Positions 37,493-45,296 of a stretch of DNA of 64,000 nt are shown piece after piece. A model generated the notes under the pieces. That model was not told the DNA's origin and ran no database searches. It saw nothing but the letters and a program-made list of their open reading frames with translations. The position numbers were made by a program, and so were the translations under genes. The stretch's first letter is position 1. Each line of letters starts with the position of its first letter. This stretch comes from Aminobacter aganoensis (lineage in GTDB: Bacteria; Pseudomonadota; Alphaproteobacteria; Rhizobiales; Rhizobiaceae): the NCBI RefSeq assembly GCF_014206975.1, contig NZ_JACHOU010000005.1, positions 62,001 to 126,000 on the forward strand, read 5' to 3'.

Positions 37493-38539
37493 TTATTCGG
37501 CGGCTACCAGGTCGGTGCGGCGCAGATTTGCGTCGATCACGTCCCCGCCTTGCGCTGCCAGCGACGCCATCAGCCGCATGATCACGCACGCCGCGAGCCG
37601 TGCAGCCGTGCCGCTGATGTCGAAGATCGGGCAGAGCTCGGTAAGGTCGATCACGCTGACGCTGCCGCGCTTTGCGATCATGTCGGCGATGCGCATCATT
37701 TCGCGCGATTCAATGCCGCCGGGTTCGGTGGACGTGACGCCCGGCGCCGCCGACGAATCCATGACGTTGAAATTGAAGCTCAGATACTGCGCGTCGGTGC
37801 CGCTCCAGACGCGGTCGATGGAATGCTCGACCAGCGGGAAGATGCCGCCGTCGATCAGGTCGAACATGGTGTCGTATTGCAGTCCTCTCTCCTTCGAGAG
37901 GTCGATGTGGTCCTTCGGGTTCATCGCATTGCGCGCGCCCAGATGCGCGACGTTCCTGATGTCGAGATTGGGCAGTTCGGTGATCCGCGCCATGGCGCAC
38001 GGCGCCAGGTTGCGCTCGCCGGCCCAGCTGTCGGCCATATCGAGCTGGGCGCCGAAATGCATGTAGCCCATCTTCTTTTGCGCGCCGATATGGTCGGACA
38101 GCGCGCGCGCAGCGGCGATCGAGATCGAGCGGTCGCCGCCGCAGATGATCGGCGTTAGTCCCGACTTCAGCACTTCGCGGACCGCACGATAGATGCGCTC
38201 GTGCGCCACCTCGGGGCTGACCTTCGGCATCGAGACGTCGCCGCAGTCGACGGCCTTGCCATGCAGGTCGACATTGTATTCGAACCAGTATGAGAAGTAC
38301 TCCTGCGAGACGAGGCGGAACTCGCGCGGACCGTCCTCTGATCCGGGCTTGCCGATGTTGCCTTCGTCGAACGGCACGCCGACGAAGGCGTATTTCGCGC
38401 CACAGGCCTTCAGCGCTTCGGCATTCAGCGGCACGTGAGCCGAACGCAGGAACGTGATCAGGCCGGGCGCCCGATAGTTGTCTCCGGCGTCGCCGCCAAG
38501 CGGCGAGAACAGATGGGCGTAGGATTTTGCTGGGTTCAT
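37493..38539 (-). CDS. Ureohydrolase-family beta subunit with degenerate metal site
   Basis: 348 residues, start at 38539 behind GGGAGGAG. It aligns with the next gene product along its length, but five of six metal ligands are changed: His to R137 (GGDRS), Asp to G163 and His to Q165 (GAQLD, only D167 kept), and Asp-x-Asp to N256/N258 (NFN). It cannot bind two metals and is a pseudo-enzyme. Dead beta subunits beside an active alpha are the hallmark of the Ni-dependent heteromeric metformin/dimethylguanidine hydrolases reported from Aminobacter and Pseudomonas. Role: structural partner shaping substrate specificity, by analogy. Confidence 0.85.
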   Translation of the reverse strand: MNPAKSYAHLFSPLGGDAGDNYRAPGLITFLRSAHVPLNAEALKACGAKYAFVGVPFDEGNIGKPGSEDGPREFRLVSQEYFSYWFEYNVDLHGKAVDCGDVSMPKVSPEVAHERIYRAVREVLKSGLTPIICGGDRSISIAAARALSDHIGAQKKMGYMHFGAQLDMADSWAGERNLAPCAMARITELPNLDIRNVAHLGARNAMNPKDHIDLSKERGLQYDTMFDLIDGGIFPLVEHSIDRVWSGTDAQYLSFNFNVMDSSAAPGVTSTEPGGIESREMMRIADMIAKRGSVSVIDLTELCPIFDISGTAARLAACVIMRLMASLAAQGGDVIDANLRRTDLVAAE

Positions 38540-38564
38540 GACTGTGTCTCCTCCCTGAGAATTC

Positions 38565-39638
38565 TTACGGTTGCTTGCCCTGCTGGCGCAGCGTCTGGGC
38601 GCGCGAGCCGAGATAGTGGTAGATCATGTTGACCGTCATCTTGGCGCTGATCTGGCTCGAGTCGAAATACGGGCAGAGCTCGACGACATCGAGGATGTCG
38701 CAGCCGTGCCGGCCGGCGATGCGCGCAAACTGGATCGCTTCTCGGCCTTTCAGGCCGTAGCATTCCGGCGAGGTCGAGCCGGGCATGCAGCTCATGTCGA
38801 TCGAGTCCGTGTCCCAGGTGAAGTACAGCGTGTCGGCGTCCTTCTTCACCCGTTCGAAGATCTCGTTGGCGCACACCTCCAGCCCGCGCTCGATCATTTC
38901 GGGCATGGTCACGACGCGGATGTCGTTGTCGACGTAGAAGTCCCACCAGTCCTTCGGATTGAGGCCGTTGCGCGATCCCATGTGCGCCATGTTCCTGGCA
39001 TTGCAGTTGGGCAGGTCGAGCGCCCGCGGCGTGCCGGAGCAGTTGGTGATCAGGTTGCCCGCCCAGTCGGGGCCGGCGTCGAGATGGCTGTCGACATGCA
39101 GGTAGCCCATCTTGCCGCTGCCGGTGAAACGCGACAGCGCCTTGGCGCCGGGGATCGGCAGGGAATGGTCGCCGCCGAACAGGATCACCTTGGCGCCGCC
39201 TTCGAGGCACTCGGTGACGTAGTCGGTGGTGTATTCCTGCGACTTGACGTTGTTGCCGGGGACCGTCGGAACGTCGCCGCAGTCGACGACCCGGAAGAAG
39301 CTGAGCAGGTCGACGTCATATTCGAACATGTAGGGAAAATACTGGGTCGTCGCCTCACGCAGGCCCGAAGCGCCTTGCGAAGCGCCGGCGCGCACGATCT
39401 GGCCCTGGTCCCAAGGCACCGCCAGAAAGCAGATCTTGGCGCCCATCTCGCGGATCTTGTGGCGGTCCGGCGGGCAGTAGGGCGCGCCCATGAAGGTGGC
39501 GAGCCCCCTGGATTTGAACGAGCCATTGTGCAGTTTCGGCGAATAGATGTGGTCATCCTCGCCGAACTGCTCGGCGGGCCCGCGATGTTGATGTGGCGTG
39601 AATTGCCACTTGGCTGTCTCTGATTTTCGATCGAGCAT
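38565..39638 (-). CDS. Ni-dependent ureohydrolase alpha subunit, guanidine-derivative hydrolase type
   Basis: 357 residues, start at 39638 behind GGGAGGAAC. All six metal ligands are present: H158 (GGDHS), D183, H185 and D187 (DSHLD, with Ser in place of the usual Ala), D276 and D278 (DTDSID). It hydrolyses a guanidino compound, releasing an amine and a urea/guanylurea-type product. HypA, HypB and HupE homologues in the same operon argue for nickel rather than manganese. A beta subunit lacking the ligands follows 25 bp on. Dimethylguanidine or metformin is the closest known substrate class; the true substrate needs assay. Confidence 0.88.
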   Translation of the reverse strand: MLDRKSETAKWQFTPHQHRGPAEQFGEDDHIYSPKLHNGSFKSRGLATFMGAPYCPPDRHKIREMGAKICFLAVPWDQGQIVRAGASQGASGLREATTQYFPYMFEYDVDLLSFFRVVDCGDVPTVPGNNVKSQEYTTDYVTECLEGGAKVILFGGDHSLPIPGAKALSRFTGSGKMGYLHVDSHLDAGPDWAGNLITNCSGTPRALDLPNCNARNMAHMGSRNGLNPKDWWDFYVDNDIRVVTMPEMIERGLEVCANEIFERVKKDADTLYFTWDTDSIDMSCMPGSTSPECYGLKGREAIQFARIAGRHGCDILDVVELCPYFDSSQISAKMTVNMIYHYLGSRAQTLRQQGKQP

Positions 39639-39659
39639 TCTGTTCCTCCCAACAGGTAA

Positions 39660-40046
39660 CTACTGAAGTGTTTGCCGAGCCTGGGCCGCCGGTTGCGGCG
39701 GTTCGTCCTCGAGTTCGATGTGGGTAAGTTCCATCTCGCGTCCCGACAGCACCTTGCGTGAAGGCCTCCCGCAGTCGGGGCAACGAAGATTGGAAAGCGA
39801 GAGCGGCGACCGCGCTTCGGCGCAGTGCTCGCAGAATATCGTCAGCGGCACCTCCTCGATGTGCAGCTTGGCACCTTCGCACCGCGTGCCGCGCGTCGCC
39901 GGGCCGAAGCAGAAGTAGAGCGAGCGAGCGATGCCGCACATGACGCCGAGGCGCACATGCATTCCCGTGACCCGGCCGCGGCCGTTCCTGGACGCGTGAT
40001 CGCTGGCGAGTTCGATCAGGCTCGAGGCAATCGTGAGCTCATGCAT
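39660..40046 (-). CDS. hypA: HypA-type nickel metallochaperone
   Basis: 128 residues. It begins MHELTIASSL, the nickel-binding N-terminal Met-His-Glu of HypA, and has a zinc site of two CxxC pairs (FCEHC about residue 73, LRCPDC about residue 89). The C-terminal tail is longer than usual. In hydrogenase systems HypA hands Ni2+ to the enzyme with HypB. Here it lies 21 bp upstream of the alpha ureohydrolase gene with no hydrogenase present, as in guanidine-hydrolase operons. Confidence 0.92.
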   Translation of the reverse strand: MHELTIASSLIELASDHASRNGRGRVTGMHVRLGVMCGIARSLYFCFGPATRGTRCEGAKLHIEEVPLTIFCEHCAEARSPLSLSNLRCPDCGRPSRKVLSGREMELTHIELEDEPPQPAAQARQTLQ

Positions 40047-40055
40047 GGCGCAACC

Positions 40056-41066
40056 TCAGGCGTGCAGCGCGTTGTGGATGATGTCCATCCGTGCCTGCAG
40101 GCCGCGCGCGAGATCCTGCAACTGCGTCTGGCGGGCGCGAACGATCCAGTCGAGCCACTCGGTCATCCCGGTGCCGTCGCGGGCCGAAACGACAATGCTC
40201 TCGATTGACGGATTGATTTCACGGGCGCGGGCAACACAGGCCTCGATGTCGAAATCGCAATAAGGCGCAAGGTCCGACTTCGAGATCACCAGGAGGTTCG
40301 CCGCGGCGAACGCCTCGGGATACTTGACCGGCTTGTCGTCGCCCTCGGTCACCGACAGGATGACCACCTTGTGGGCTTCGCCAAGGTCGAAGCCGGCGGG
40401 ACAGGCCAGGTTGCCGACATTCTCGATGAACAGGACACCGCCCTGCTCCAGCGACAGCGAGGCAAGCGCGCGCTGGATCATGTCGGCATCGAGGTGACAC
40501 CCCTTTCCGGTGTTGATCTGCACGGCCTGGGTGTCAGTCGCGCGAATGCGGTCGGCGTCATTCGCCGTTTCCTGGTCGCCCTCGATCACCCAGGTTGGGA
40601 AGGCTCCCTTCAAACGCTGCAGCGTTTCGACCAGCAAAGTGGTCTTGCCCGCCCCCGGACTTGCAATCAGGTTGAGCGCAAGCACGCCTTGCGAGCTGAG
40701 TTCATCGCGCACGTCGTCCGCGAACATGCCGTTCTTCGCCAGGATCTCCTGCTCGATCTGCACCAGGCGCTTCTGGCTCATCCCCGGAACATGGGTCTTG
40801 GCGGCGTCCCTGCCGAAATGCAGGTCGCCGTGGGCCAAGGCCCCTGGCGCATCCTCGTCTGCAAGGTGAACATGTTCGTGGTGATGGCCGTCCGCATGAT
40901 GGTGATGATGGTGCCCGTCATCGTGGTGGTGCCCGTCGCCATGGTGGTGGTGATGCCCGCCGTCGTGATGGTGGTGGTGATGACCGTGATCGCCGCCCCC
41001 CACGCCGGCGTCGCCTTTGCCATCGATGCGAATGTTCTCAGGGCCGCAGCCGCATACCTGGCACAT
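40056..41066 (-). CDS. hypB: HypB-type nickel-delivery GTPase
   Basis: 336 residues. The N-terminal CQVCGC metal motif is followed by a very histidine-rich stretch (about residues 27-70), a nickel store. The GTPase domain has the P-loop [41 protein letters not shown] and the guanine motif ISKSDL. It loads nickel onto the target with HypA. It is 9 bp upstream of hypA and 2 bp after the TetR stop, so co-transcribed. Confidence 0.93.
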   Translation of the reverse strand: MCQVCGCGPENIRIDGKGDAGVGGGDHGHHHHHHDGGHHHHHGDGHHHDDGHHHHHHADGHHHEHVHLADEDAPGALAHGDLHFGRDAAKTHVPGMSQKRLVQIEQEILAKNGMFADDVRDELSSQGVLALNLIASPGAGKTTLLVETLQRLKGAFPTWVIEGDQETANDADRIRATDTQAVQINTGKGCHLDADMIQRALASLSLEQGGVLFIENVGNLACPAGFDLGEAHKVVILSVTEGDDKPVKYPEAFAAANLLVISKSDLAPYCDFDIEACVARAREINPSIESIVVSARDGTGMTEWLDWIVRARQTQLQDLARGLQARMDIIHNALHA

Positions 41067-41068
41067 GG

Positions 41069-41773
41069 CTATCTCCCGCTCTTGGCCGTGGACGTCTTGT
41101 TGGCGGACGGGTCGCCGGCATAGTGCAGCAGCCCCCAGACCACCTCCTTGAGGTAGCGCATCGCAGCCGGGATCGGAGCGCCGTGCGGCATGAAGCTGCC
41201 GAAGTAGATGCCGTCGATGTTGCGCGAAATGAACGCTGCCATCTCGTCGGGATCCGGGCAGGCAAAGATGCCCACCTCGACGCCGGTGCGGATGCAGTCG
41301 GCAAGTACCTTCTTCTCCGACTCGTAGAAATCCTCGACGAAGCTGTCGATGAACTTCGGGCCGGAGTCCCTGGCGCCACCGGCATTGACGAACATGATGC
41401 GCACGAGGCTGCGCAGCGTCTCCGACATCTCGACATTGAGGTCGAGATAGGCGCTCAGCAGTTCGGCCGGGCTTTCGTGCCGGGCGACGACCTCTCCGTA
41501 GTTGGTCATCAGCCGGTCAAGCGCATGAAGGACGGAAGACTGGTACAGAGAGTCCTTGTTCTTGAAGTAATAATAGATGAGCGAGTGAGCAACGCCCAGC
41601 TTCTTGGCGATGAGCGGGATCGTGACACTCTCGTAGTCTTCCTCGGCGAAGCACTCCAGCGCCGCTTCCAGCAACGACTCCGCCCGGACGCCCGGATTGC
41701 GATAGAAGCGTGTCTTGGCCCGTTTGACCGATTTCACGCGATCTTCGAGATGAATGAGAGCGGCGGATTCCAT
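41069..41773 (-). CDS. TetR-family regulator of the nickel ureohydrolase operon
   Basis: 234 residues from the ATG at 41773; an ATG at 41797 is possible. The TetR DNA-binding helices are visible: [40 protein letters not shown]. The rest is an all-helical ligand domain. It is the first gene of the hypB-hypA-alpha-beta-hupE operon and diverges from the microprotein-NCS1 pair. Two TGTCA/TGACA palindromes in the shared upstream region are candidate operators, so a guanidine-derivative effector controlling both directions is likely. Confidence 0.87.
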   Translation of the reverse strand: MESAALIHLEDRVKSVKRAKTRFYRNPGVRAESLLEAALECFAEEDYESVTIPLIAKKLGVAHSLIYYYFKNKDSLYQSSVLHALDRLMTNYGEVVARHESPAELLSAYLDLNVEMSETLRSLVRIMFVNAGGARDSGPKFIDSFVEDFYESEKKVLADCIRTGVEVGIFACPDPDEMAAFISRNIDGIYFGSFMPHGAPIPAAMRYLKEVVWGLLHYAGDPSANKTSTAKSGR

Positions 41774-41917
41774 CGATGACGTCCTGACCCTGAGCATTGC
41801 CGGAGAAGTTCGCAGCGGCGGCGTGCGTTCAACGTCCGAAGCAGGGCGGGATTTGCCGCTTCGGACGGCGAGGCGCTTGCAACGAGGCTGCGCTTTCGAC
41901 CTTGACGCTACGTAGCT

Positions 41918-41933
41918 TTGACATTGCTGTCAA
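41918..41933. promoter_or_regulatory. Candidate TetR operator TTGACA-N4-TGTCAA
   Basis: Perfect 6-bp arms around TTGC, 145 bp upstream of the TetR start. The half-site TGACA/TGTCA recurs in the second repeat at 42150-42172, supporting a shared binder. Confidence 0.55.
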
Positions 41934-42149
41934 CACGGTGATTTGAGGATTTTTTCCGACCTGACAGGAATTGGCAGGCACAGGACCTATGCACAAGGCA
42001 TGTTCGCAGGCAGCACGAAGAATGCATAGATTCTAAATAAACATCTGTAATCATAAAGTAATTTAACAACCCTCCGCTTCGCCAGAAGTTGGGCGGATGC
42101 GCGCTCGCACCCTCCACATATGTGCATCCCAGCTAATATTTTTACATTC

Positions 42150-42172
42150 GTGTCAGGAAAATTGTTTGACAC
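42150..42172. promoter_or_regulatory. Candidate TetR operator GTGTCA-N11-TGACAC
   Basis: Perfect 6-bp inverted repeat in the AT-rich promoter zone about 300 bp before the microprotein gene. Its half-sites contain the same TGTCA/TGACA element as 41918-41933, placing one candidate site near each divergent promoter. Confidence 0.5.
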
Positions 42173-42403
42173 CAAATTCAAACTGCCGCAACGTTACGGC
42201 GTGATGGGCAGCGACCCTGCGCGACAAGACAAAGGGCGCGCCGCACATCCGACAATCCGATGGAACCCTGGGGTCGATCAGACAGGAGAACCCCGCTTGC
42301 GAGCTTCCCGGTCCTCAACAGAACCAATGCGTCGGGCGAAAGTTTTGCCCGCAGGGGAAGCCGCGGTGATTCCGGACAGCCAGGAGAACACGACGATGCC
42401 AGC

Positions 42404-42435
42404 CCCGGGGGACTGAAGGACGTTCAGGAACCGGG
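42404..42435 (+). promoter_or_regulatory. Compound leader hairpin upstream of microprotein-NCS1 operon
   Basis: Outer stem CCCGG/CCGGG (42404-42408, 42431-42435), internal loop, inner stem CTGAA/TTCAG and terminal loop GGACG (42418-42422). It ends 22 bp before the Shine-Dalgarno GGAGGAGG. It could modulate translation, but ligand or protein binding is only a guess. Confidence 0.35.
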
Positions 42436-42469
42436 ACAGGTGATCATTTAATCTTTGGAGGAGGATGAA

Positions 42470-42661
42470 ATGACTATCGCTTCAGAAAGCCCAGACAACG
42501 AAATGCGCCGGGAGTTGAACCGGCGGCTGAACATCATCGCGGATCCCAGCTACATGGACCCGGCACGCACGGATATTTCGGGCCGGGAGCTCGGGATATG
42601 GTTCGCCGTAACCGCCACCATCCTGCTTGGCGCGATTGCTATGTGGGTCGGAGGCAACTGA
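42470..42661 (+). CDS. Single-TM microprotein preceding NCS1 permease (module 2)
   Basis: 63 residues from the ATG at 42470, with a strong GGAGGAGG 5-12 bases upstream. The N-terminal ~40 residues are polar (EMRRELNRRLNIIADPSY, then RTDISGRE) and one C-terminal helix follows (LGIWFAVTATILLGAIAMWV). The stop overlaps the NCS1 ATG (TGATG), so translation is coupled. Size, topology and position match the microprotein at 29505-29672. No known family name comes to mind; a one-helix accessory subunit of the permease is proposed. Confidence 0.78.
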   Translation: MTIASESPDNEMRRELNRRLNIIADPSYMDPARTDISGRELGIWFAVTATILLGAIAMWVGGN

Positions 42662-44076
42662 TGGCCCCCGCACCAAAATTCACGGGCGCGAGCGCCGCCT
42701 TCGGCACGCTTCCCGTGCTCAAGGAAGAACGCGAGCTCGGTTTCCTCGACAATTCATGGATCAACATCGGCCTCGCCATCGCCACATGGGCGTTCCTGCT
42801 CGGCGGCAGCACGGCCCTGGTCGTCGGCGCCCGGGACGGGATCTACGCGATCATCATCGGCAACGTGATCGGCGTGTCGATCATGGCCGTCAGCGTCTGC
42901 ATCTCGACCGGAAAGTTCGGCATCGAGCAGTTCACCTTGATGCGCAGCGTGTTCGGCCCCCTCGGCATCCTGATCCTGGTAGGCTTCTTCCTGGCGATCT
43001 ACGGCGTCGGCTGGTCGGCGATCCTGTCGATCATGTTCGGCCGCGCGATCAGCGGCGTCATGAACCAGGTCGGCGGCACCAACATCGGTGAAAATGATCT
43101 CGGCGTGACCTTTCTGGCCATCCTGGCCATCACCATCTCATGGCTGCTGCTCTGGAAAGGGCCGACGGCCGTCAAATGGCTCAACCGCTTTGTCGGGCCG
43201 GGCAAGCTCATCCTCTGCTTCGGCATCCTGTTCCTCATCTTCAGCCACAAGAGTTGGGGCGACATCGCCAATGCCGCTCCGCTTGCGCCATTCGACGATC
43301 GGCGGCTCAACTTCATGATCGCGGTCGAATTCAACCTGGCGGCGGGCTTCGGCTGGTGGCCGGTGCTGGGAAACATCTCGCGCTTCACGCGCACGCCCCG
43401 CGCAGCCCTTTGGCCCAATCTGATCGGCATCTTCGCCGCGGCCGTGCTCGGCGAACTGGTCGGCTTGTTTGCCGCCCTGAGCCTGGGATCGCATGACCCG
43501 ACGGCCTGGATGATCCCGCTGGGCGGAGCTTTCGTCGGCGTCACCGCCCTGCTCTTCGTCGGACTGGCCAACATCACCGCCATCGTCAGCATCTTCTACG
43601 GCATGTGCCTGGCGATGCGGCAGGCCGGCCGCTACTTCGAAGCCATGCCCTGGGGTTTGCTGACCGGCGCCCTGTTTGTTCCGGTGATCGTCATCGCCTT
43701 CTTCCCGGGCCAGATCTACGACAACTTCTTCAAGTTTCTCGCCTGGACCGCGCTCGGATTCGCACCGCTCTCCGGCGTGACGGCGATGGACTATCTGGTC
43801 CTGCGGCGAGGCCGCATCAAGCAGTGCGACGTCTTCAACGACGGCGCCGATTCCGACTACGCCTACTGGCGCGGCATCAATCCGGCAGCATTCCTTGCCC
43901 TCGCCGGCGGCGGCCTCGTCTACTACGCACTGTTCGACCCCCAGTCCCTCGCCGCGCACGGGCCGTTCATCTGGGTCAGCGCATCGGTCCCCGCCTGCAT
44001 CGTGGCGGCGATCCTTCACTATGGCCTGACCAGGACAATGGTCATGCCGGCAAGGCGAGGCGGATACGAGTACTGA
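42661..44076 (+). CDS. NCS1-family permease linked to the nickel ureohydrolase operon
   Basis: 471 residues, about 12 membrane helices. It is clearly homologous to the permease at 28040-29503: both have a helix-1 block NSWINIGLAIATWAFLLGG-like, FMIAVEFNLAAGFGWWP, then a TPRAALWPN-like turn and a late AMDYLVLRRG. NCS1 carriers take up nucleobase-, hydantoin- or ureide-like solutes. Being divergent from a Ni guanidino-hydrolase operon and coupled to a microprotein, it probably imports that enzyme's substrate. Confidence 0.9.
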   Translation: MAPAPKFTGASAAFGTLPVLKEERELGFLDNSWINIGLAIATWAFLLGGSTALVVGARDGIYAIIIGNVIGVSIMAVSVCISTGKFGIEQFTLMRSVFGPLGILILVGFFLAIYGVGWSAILSIMFGRAISGVMNQVGGTNIGENDLGVTFLAILAITISWLLLWKGPTAVKWLNRFVGPGKLILCFGILFLIFSHKSWGDIANAAPLAPFDDRRLNFMIAVEFNLAAGFGWWPVLGNISRFTRTPRAALWPNLIGIFAAAVLGELVGLFAALSLGSHDPTAWMIPLGGAFVGVTALLFVGLANITAIVSIFYGMCLAMRQAGRYFEAMPWGLLTGALFVPVIVIAFFPGQIYDNFFKFLAWTALGFAPLSGVTAMDYLVLRRGRIKQCDVFNDGADSDYAYWRGINPAAFLALAGGGLVYYALFDPQSLAAHGPFIWVSASVPACIVAAILHYGLTRTMVMPARRGGYEY

Positions 44077-44165
44077 GCGCGGCAGGTGGCCCGCTCACCG
44101 CGGGTCACCTGCTCTACGCACCTGCTTTACGCAACCGCATCACACAGAGCCAGAACACGATCGCT

Positions 44166-44492
44166 GTGACCAAAGCCAGAGAACCATTCTTGCATAGCGC
44201 GATCGGTCGCGAGGTTCGTGCCTTTCGAACGCGACATGGCATGAAGGTAAGTGACCTGGCGGCGGCCACGAACCTGTCGATTGGCATGCTGTCCAAAGTC
44301 GAAAATGGGGGAATCTCACCTTCCCTTACGACGCTGCAGGCAATTGCGAACGGCCTGACAATGCCAATTACCTGGTTGGTGAGCCGTTTCGAATCCGAAA
44401 GTGCGGCGGTCTTCGTTAAAGCCAGCAGCGACGTTGTCAGACAGCCGCGCACCCCCCTTGGGTCAGGCTGGCGCCGGCGGACTTCGTGTTGA
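44166..44492 (+). pseudogene. Truncated XRE-cupin transcriptional regulator
   Basis: 108 codons from a GTG at 44166. The XRE helix-turn-helix is good: IGREVRAFRTRHGMKVSDLA, NLSIGMLSKVENGGISPSL. It continues into the linker FVKASSDVVRQ that normally leads to a C-terminal cupin domain of ~110 residues. Here the frame loses similarity at about 44455 and stops. A decayed or deleted regulator is more likely than a functional HTH-only protein. It lies just after the NCS1 gene. Confidence 0.7.
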
Positions 44493-44561
44493 AACCAGCT
44501 TGATATCCCTGTCCCATGAGACAGACGTATTTCCGGCAAGGCTTCGCCTTTCTCTACAAGC

Positions 44562-44813
44562 GGCGAAGCCTGGAACGAAACCGGGTTTGCCAACGACGAT
44601 TTCGACGCAAAACTGAATGAGGCTCTGTCGATATCCGATGTCGACAAACGTCGCGCTGCCATGCAGCACATGGAACAGATCCTTCAGGAGGCTGGCGTCA
44701 TCATCCAGCCATACTGGCGGAAGGTCTTTACCCACTTTGTTCCAAAGGTCAAAGATCATCACGCTCATCCGCTCCTCCAGATCCAGCTTGAGAAGGTTTG
44801 GCTCGAGTCCTGA
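44562..44813 (+). pseudogene. C-terminal remnant of an SBP_bac_5 ABC binding protein
   Basis: An uninterrupted frame without a start, encoding 83 residues: GEAWNETGFANDDFDAKLNE, then KRRAAMQHMEQILQ and GVIIQPYWRKVFTHF, ending in a TGA at 44811. This is the characteristic tail of family 5 (dipeptide/opine/nickel) binding proteins. Roughly 430 upstream residues are missing. A short stretch in another frame just upstream (FAFLYK) may be the preceding residues displaced by a small indel. It confirms that the DNA between the truncated regulator and the tRNA is a deletion scar. Confidence 0.78.
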
Positions 44814-45084
44814 TGTCTCGACCAGCGCGAGGAGACAGGCGCTGCGACACCCGCCTGTCTCATCACACAAGCGCCCATTGGGTTGGGTATTCAACGCCAC
44901 CAATTCGCCAACCCCAGACACAAGGGAGTTGCACCGGGGTTGCGACTCGCTCGGTTGGGATGCGCATCCGAAAGAAAAAGCCTGAATCCTTTTGCCAAGG
45001 ATACACGCGCGCTCCAGTGTACGTCTTGGTGCACACTCGGGCTCGGAGCAGACGAAAATATAGATAAAATCAATATTTAGATTT

Positions 45085-45160
45085 TGGTGGGCCCGGAGGG
45101 ACTCGAACCCCCAACCAAGCGGTTATGAGCCGCCGGCTCTAACCATTGAGCTACAGGCCC
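45085..45160 (-). tRNA. tRNA-Ile(CAU), lysidine-type
   Basis: 76 bases on the minus strand including the encoded CCA. The acceptor arm pairs GGGCCTG with CGGGCCC (one T-G), the D-arm contains TAGCTCAATGGTTAGAGC, the anticodon loop is CTCATAA and the T-arm has GGTTCGAGTCC. A CAU anticodon in this body matches the minor isoleucine tRNA (bacterial ileX type, modified by TilS to read AUA) rather than tRNA-Met. Anticodon stem GGCGG/CCGCT is intact. Confidence 0.93.
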
Positions 45161-45296
45161 CACACGCGGGCTGGATAGTCAGTTTTGCGCGCCGGCACAA
45201 GCCATCTTCGCGCATCTCGTGCGCCCTGCCGCAATCCACCCATAATCCGCCCCTATTCGACACGGTTGAAGGGCTCAGGACAACGGAGATTATATT

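Larger units (their letters stand above)
41774..42469. other. Long divergent regulatory region between TetR operon and microprotein-NCS1 operon
   Basis: About 700 bp without a supportable gene. The middle (about 41935-42180) is markedly AT-rich and should hold both promoters. Two inverted repeats with related half-sites are listed separately. The last 200 bp before the microprotein form a long leader with several hairpins, including CGGGC-N9-GCCCG at 42333-42351 and a compound hairpin at 42404-42435. I compared the leader by eye with guanidine riboswitch classes and found no convincing match. Confidence 0.6.

Noticed and set aside
39660-41066. Hydrogenase maturation locus
   Set aside because: HypA and HypB are present but no hydrogenase structural gene or HypC/D/E/F is in the window; the flanking ureohydrolases explain the nickel chaperones better.
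42120-42416. 98-codon frame in the TetR-NCS1 intergenic region
   Set aside because: No good RBS, no family likeness and biased composition; the region looks regulatory. Not fully excluded.
42180-42469. Guanidine riboswitch (classes I to IV) in the NCS1 leader
   Set aside because: Expected because of the operon's likely substrate, but none of the conserved blocks (for example the paired ACGR loops of class II) was convincingly present by eye.
45085-45160. Elongator or initiator tRNA-Met because of the CAU anticodon
   Set aside because: Acceptor and D-arm sequence match the minor isoleucine tRNA body; it lacks initiator features and differs from usual tRNA-Met.
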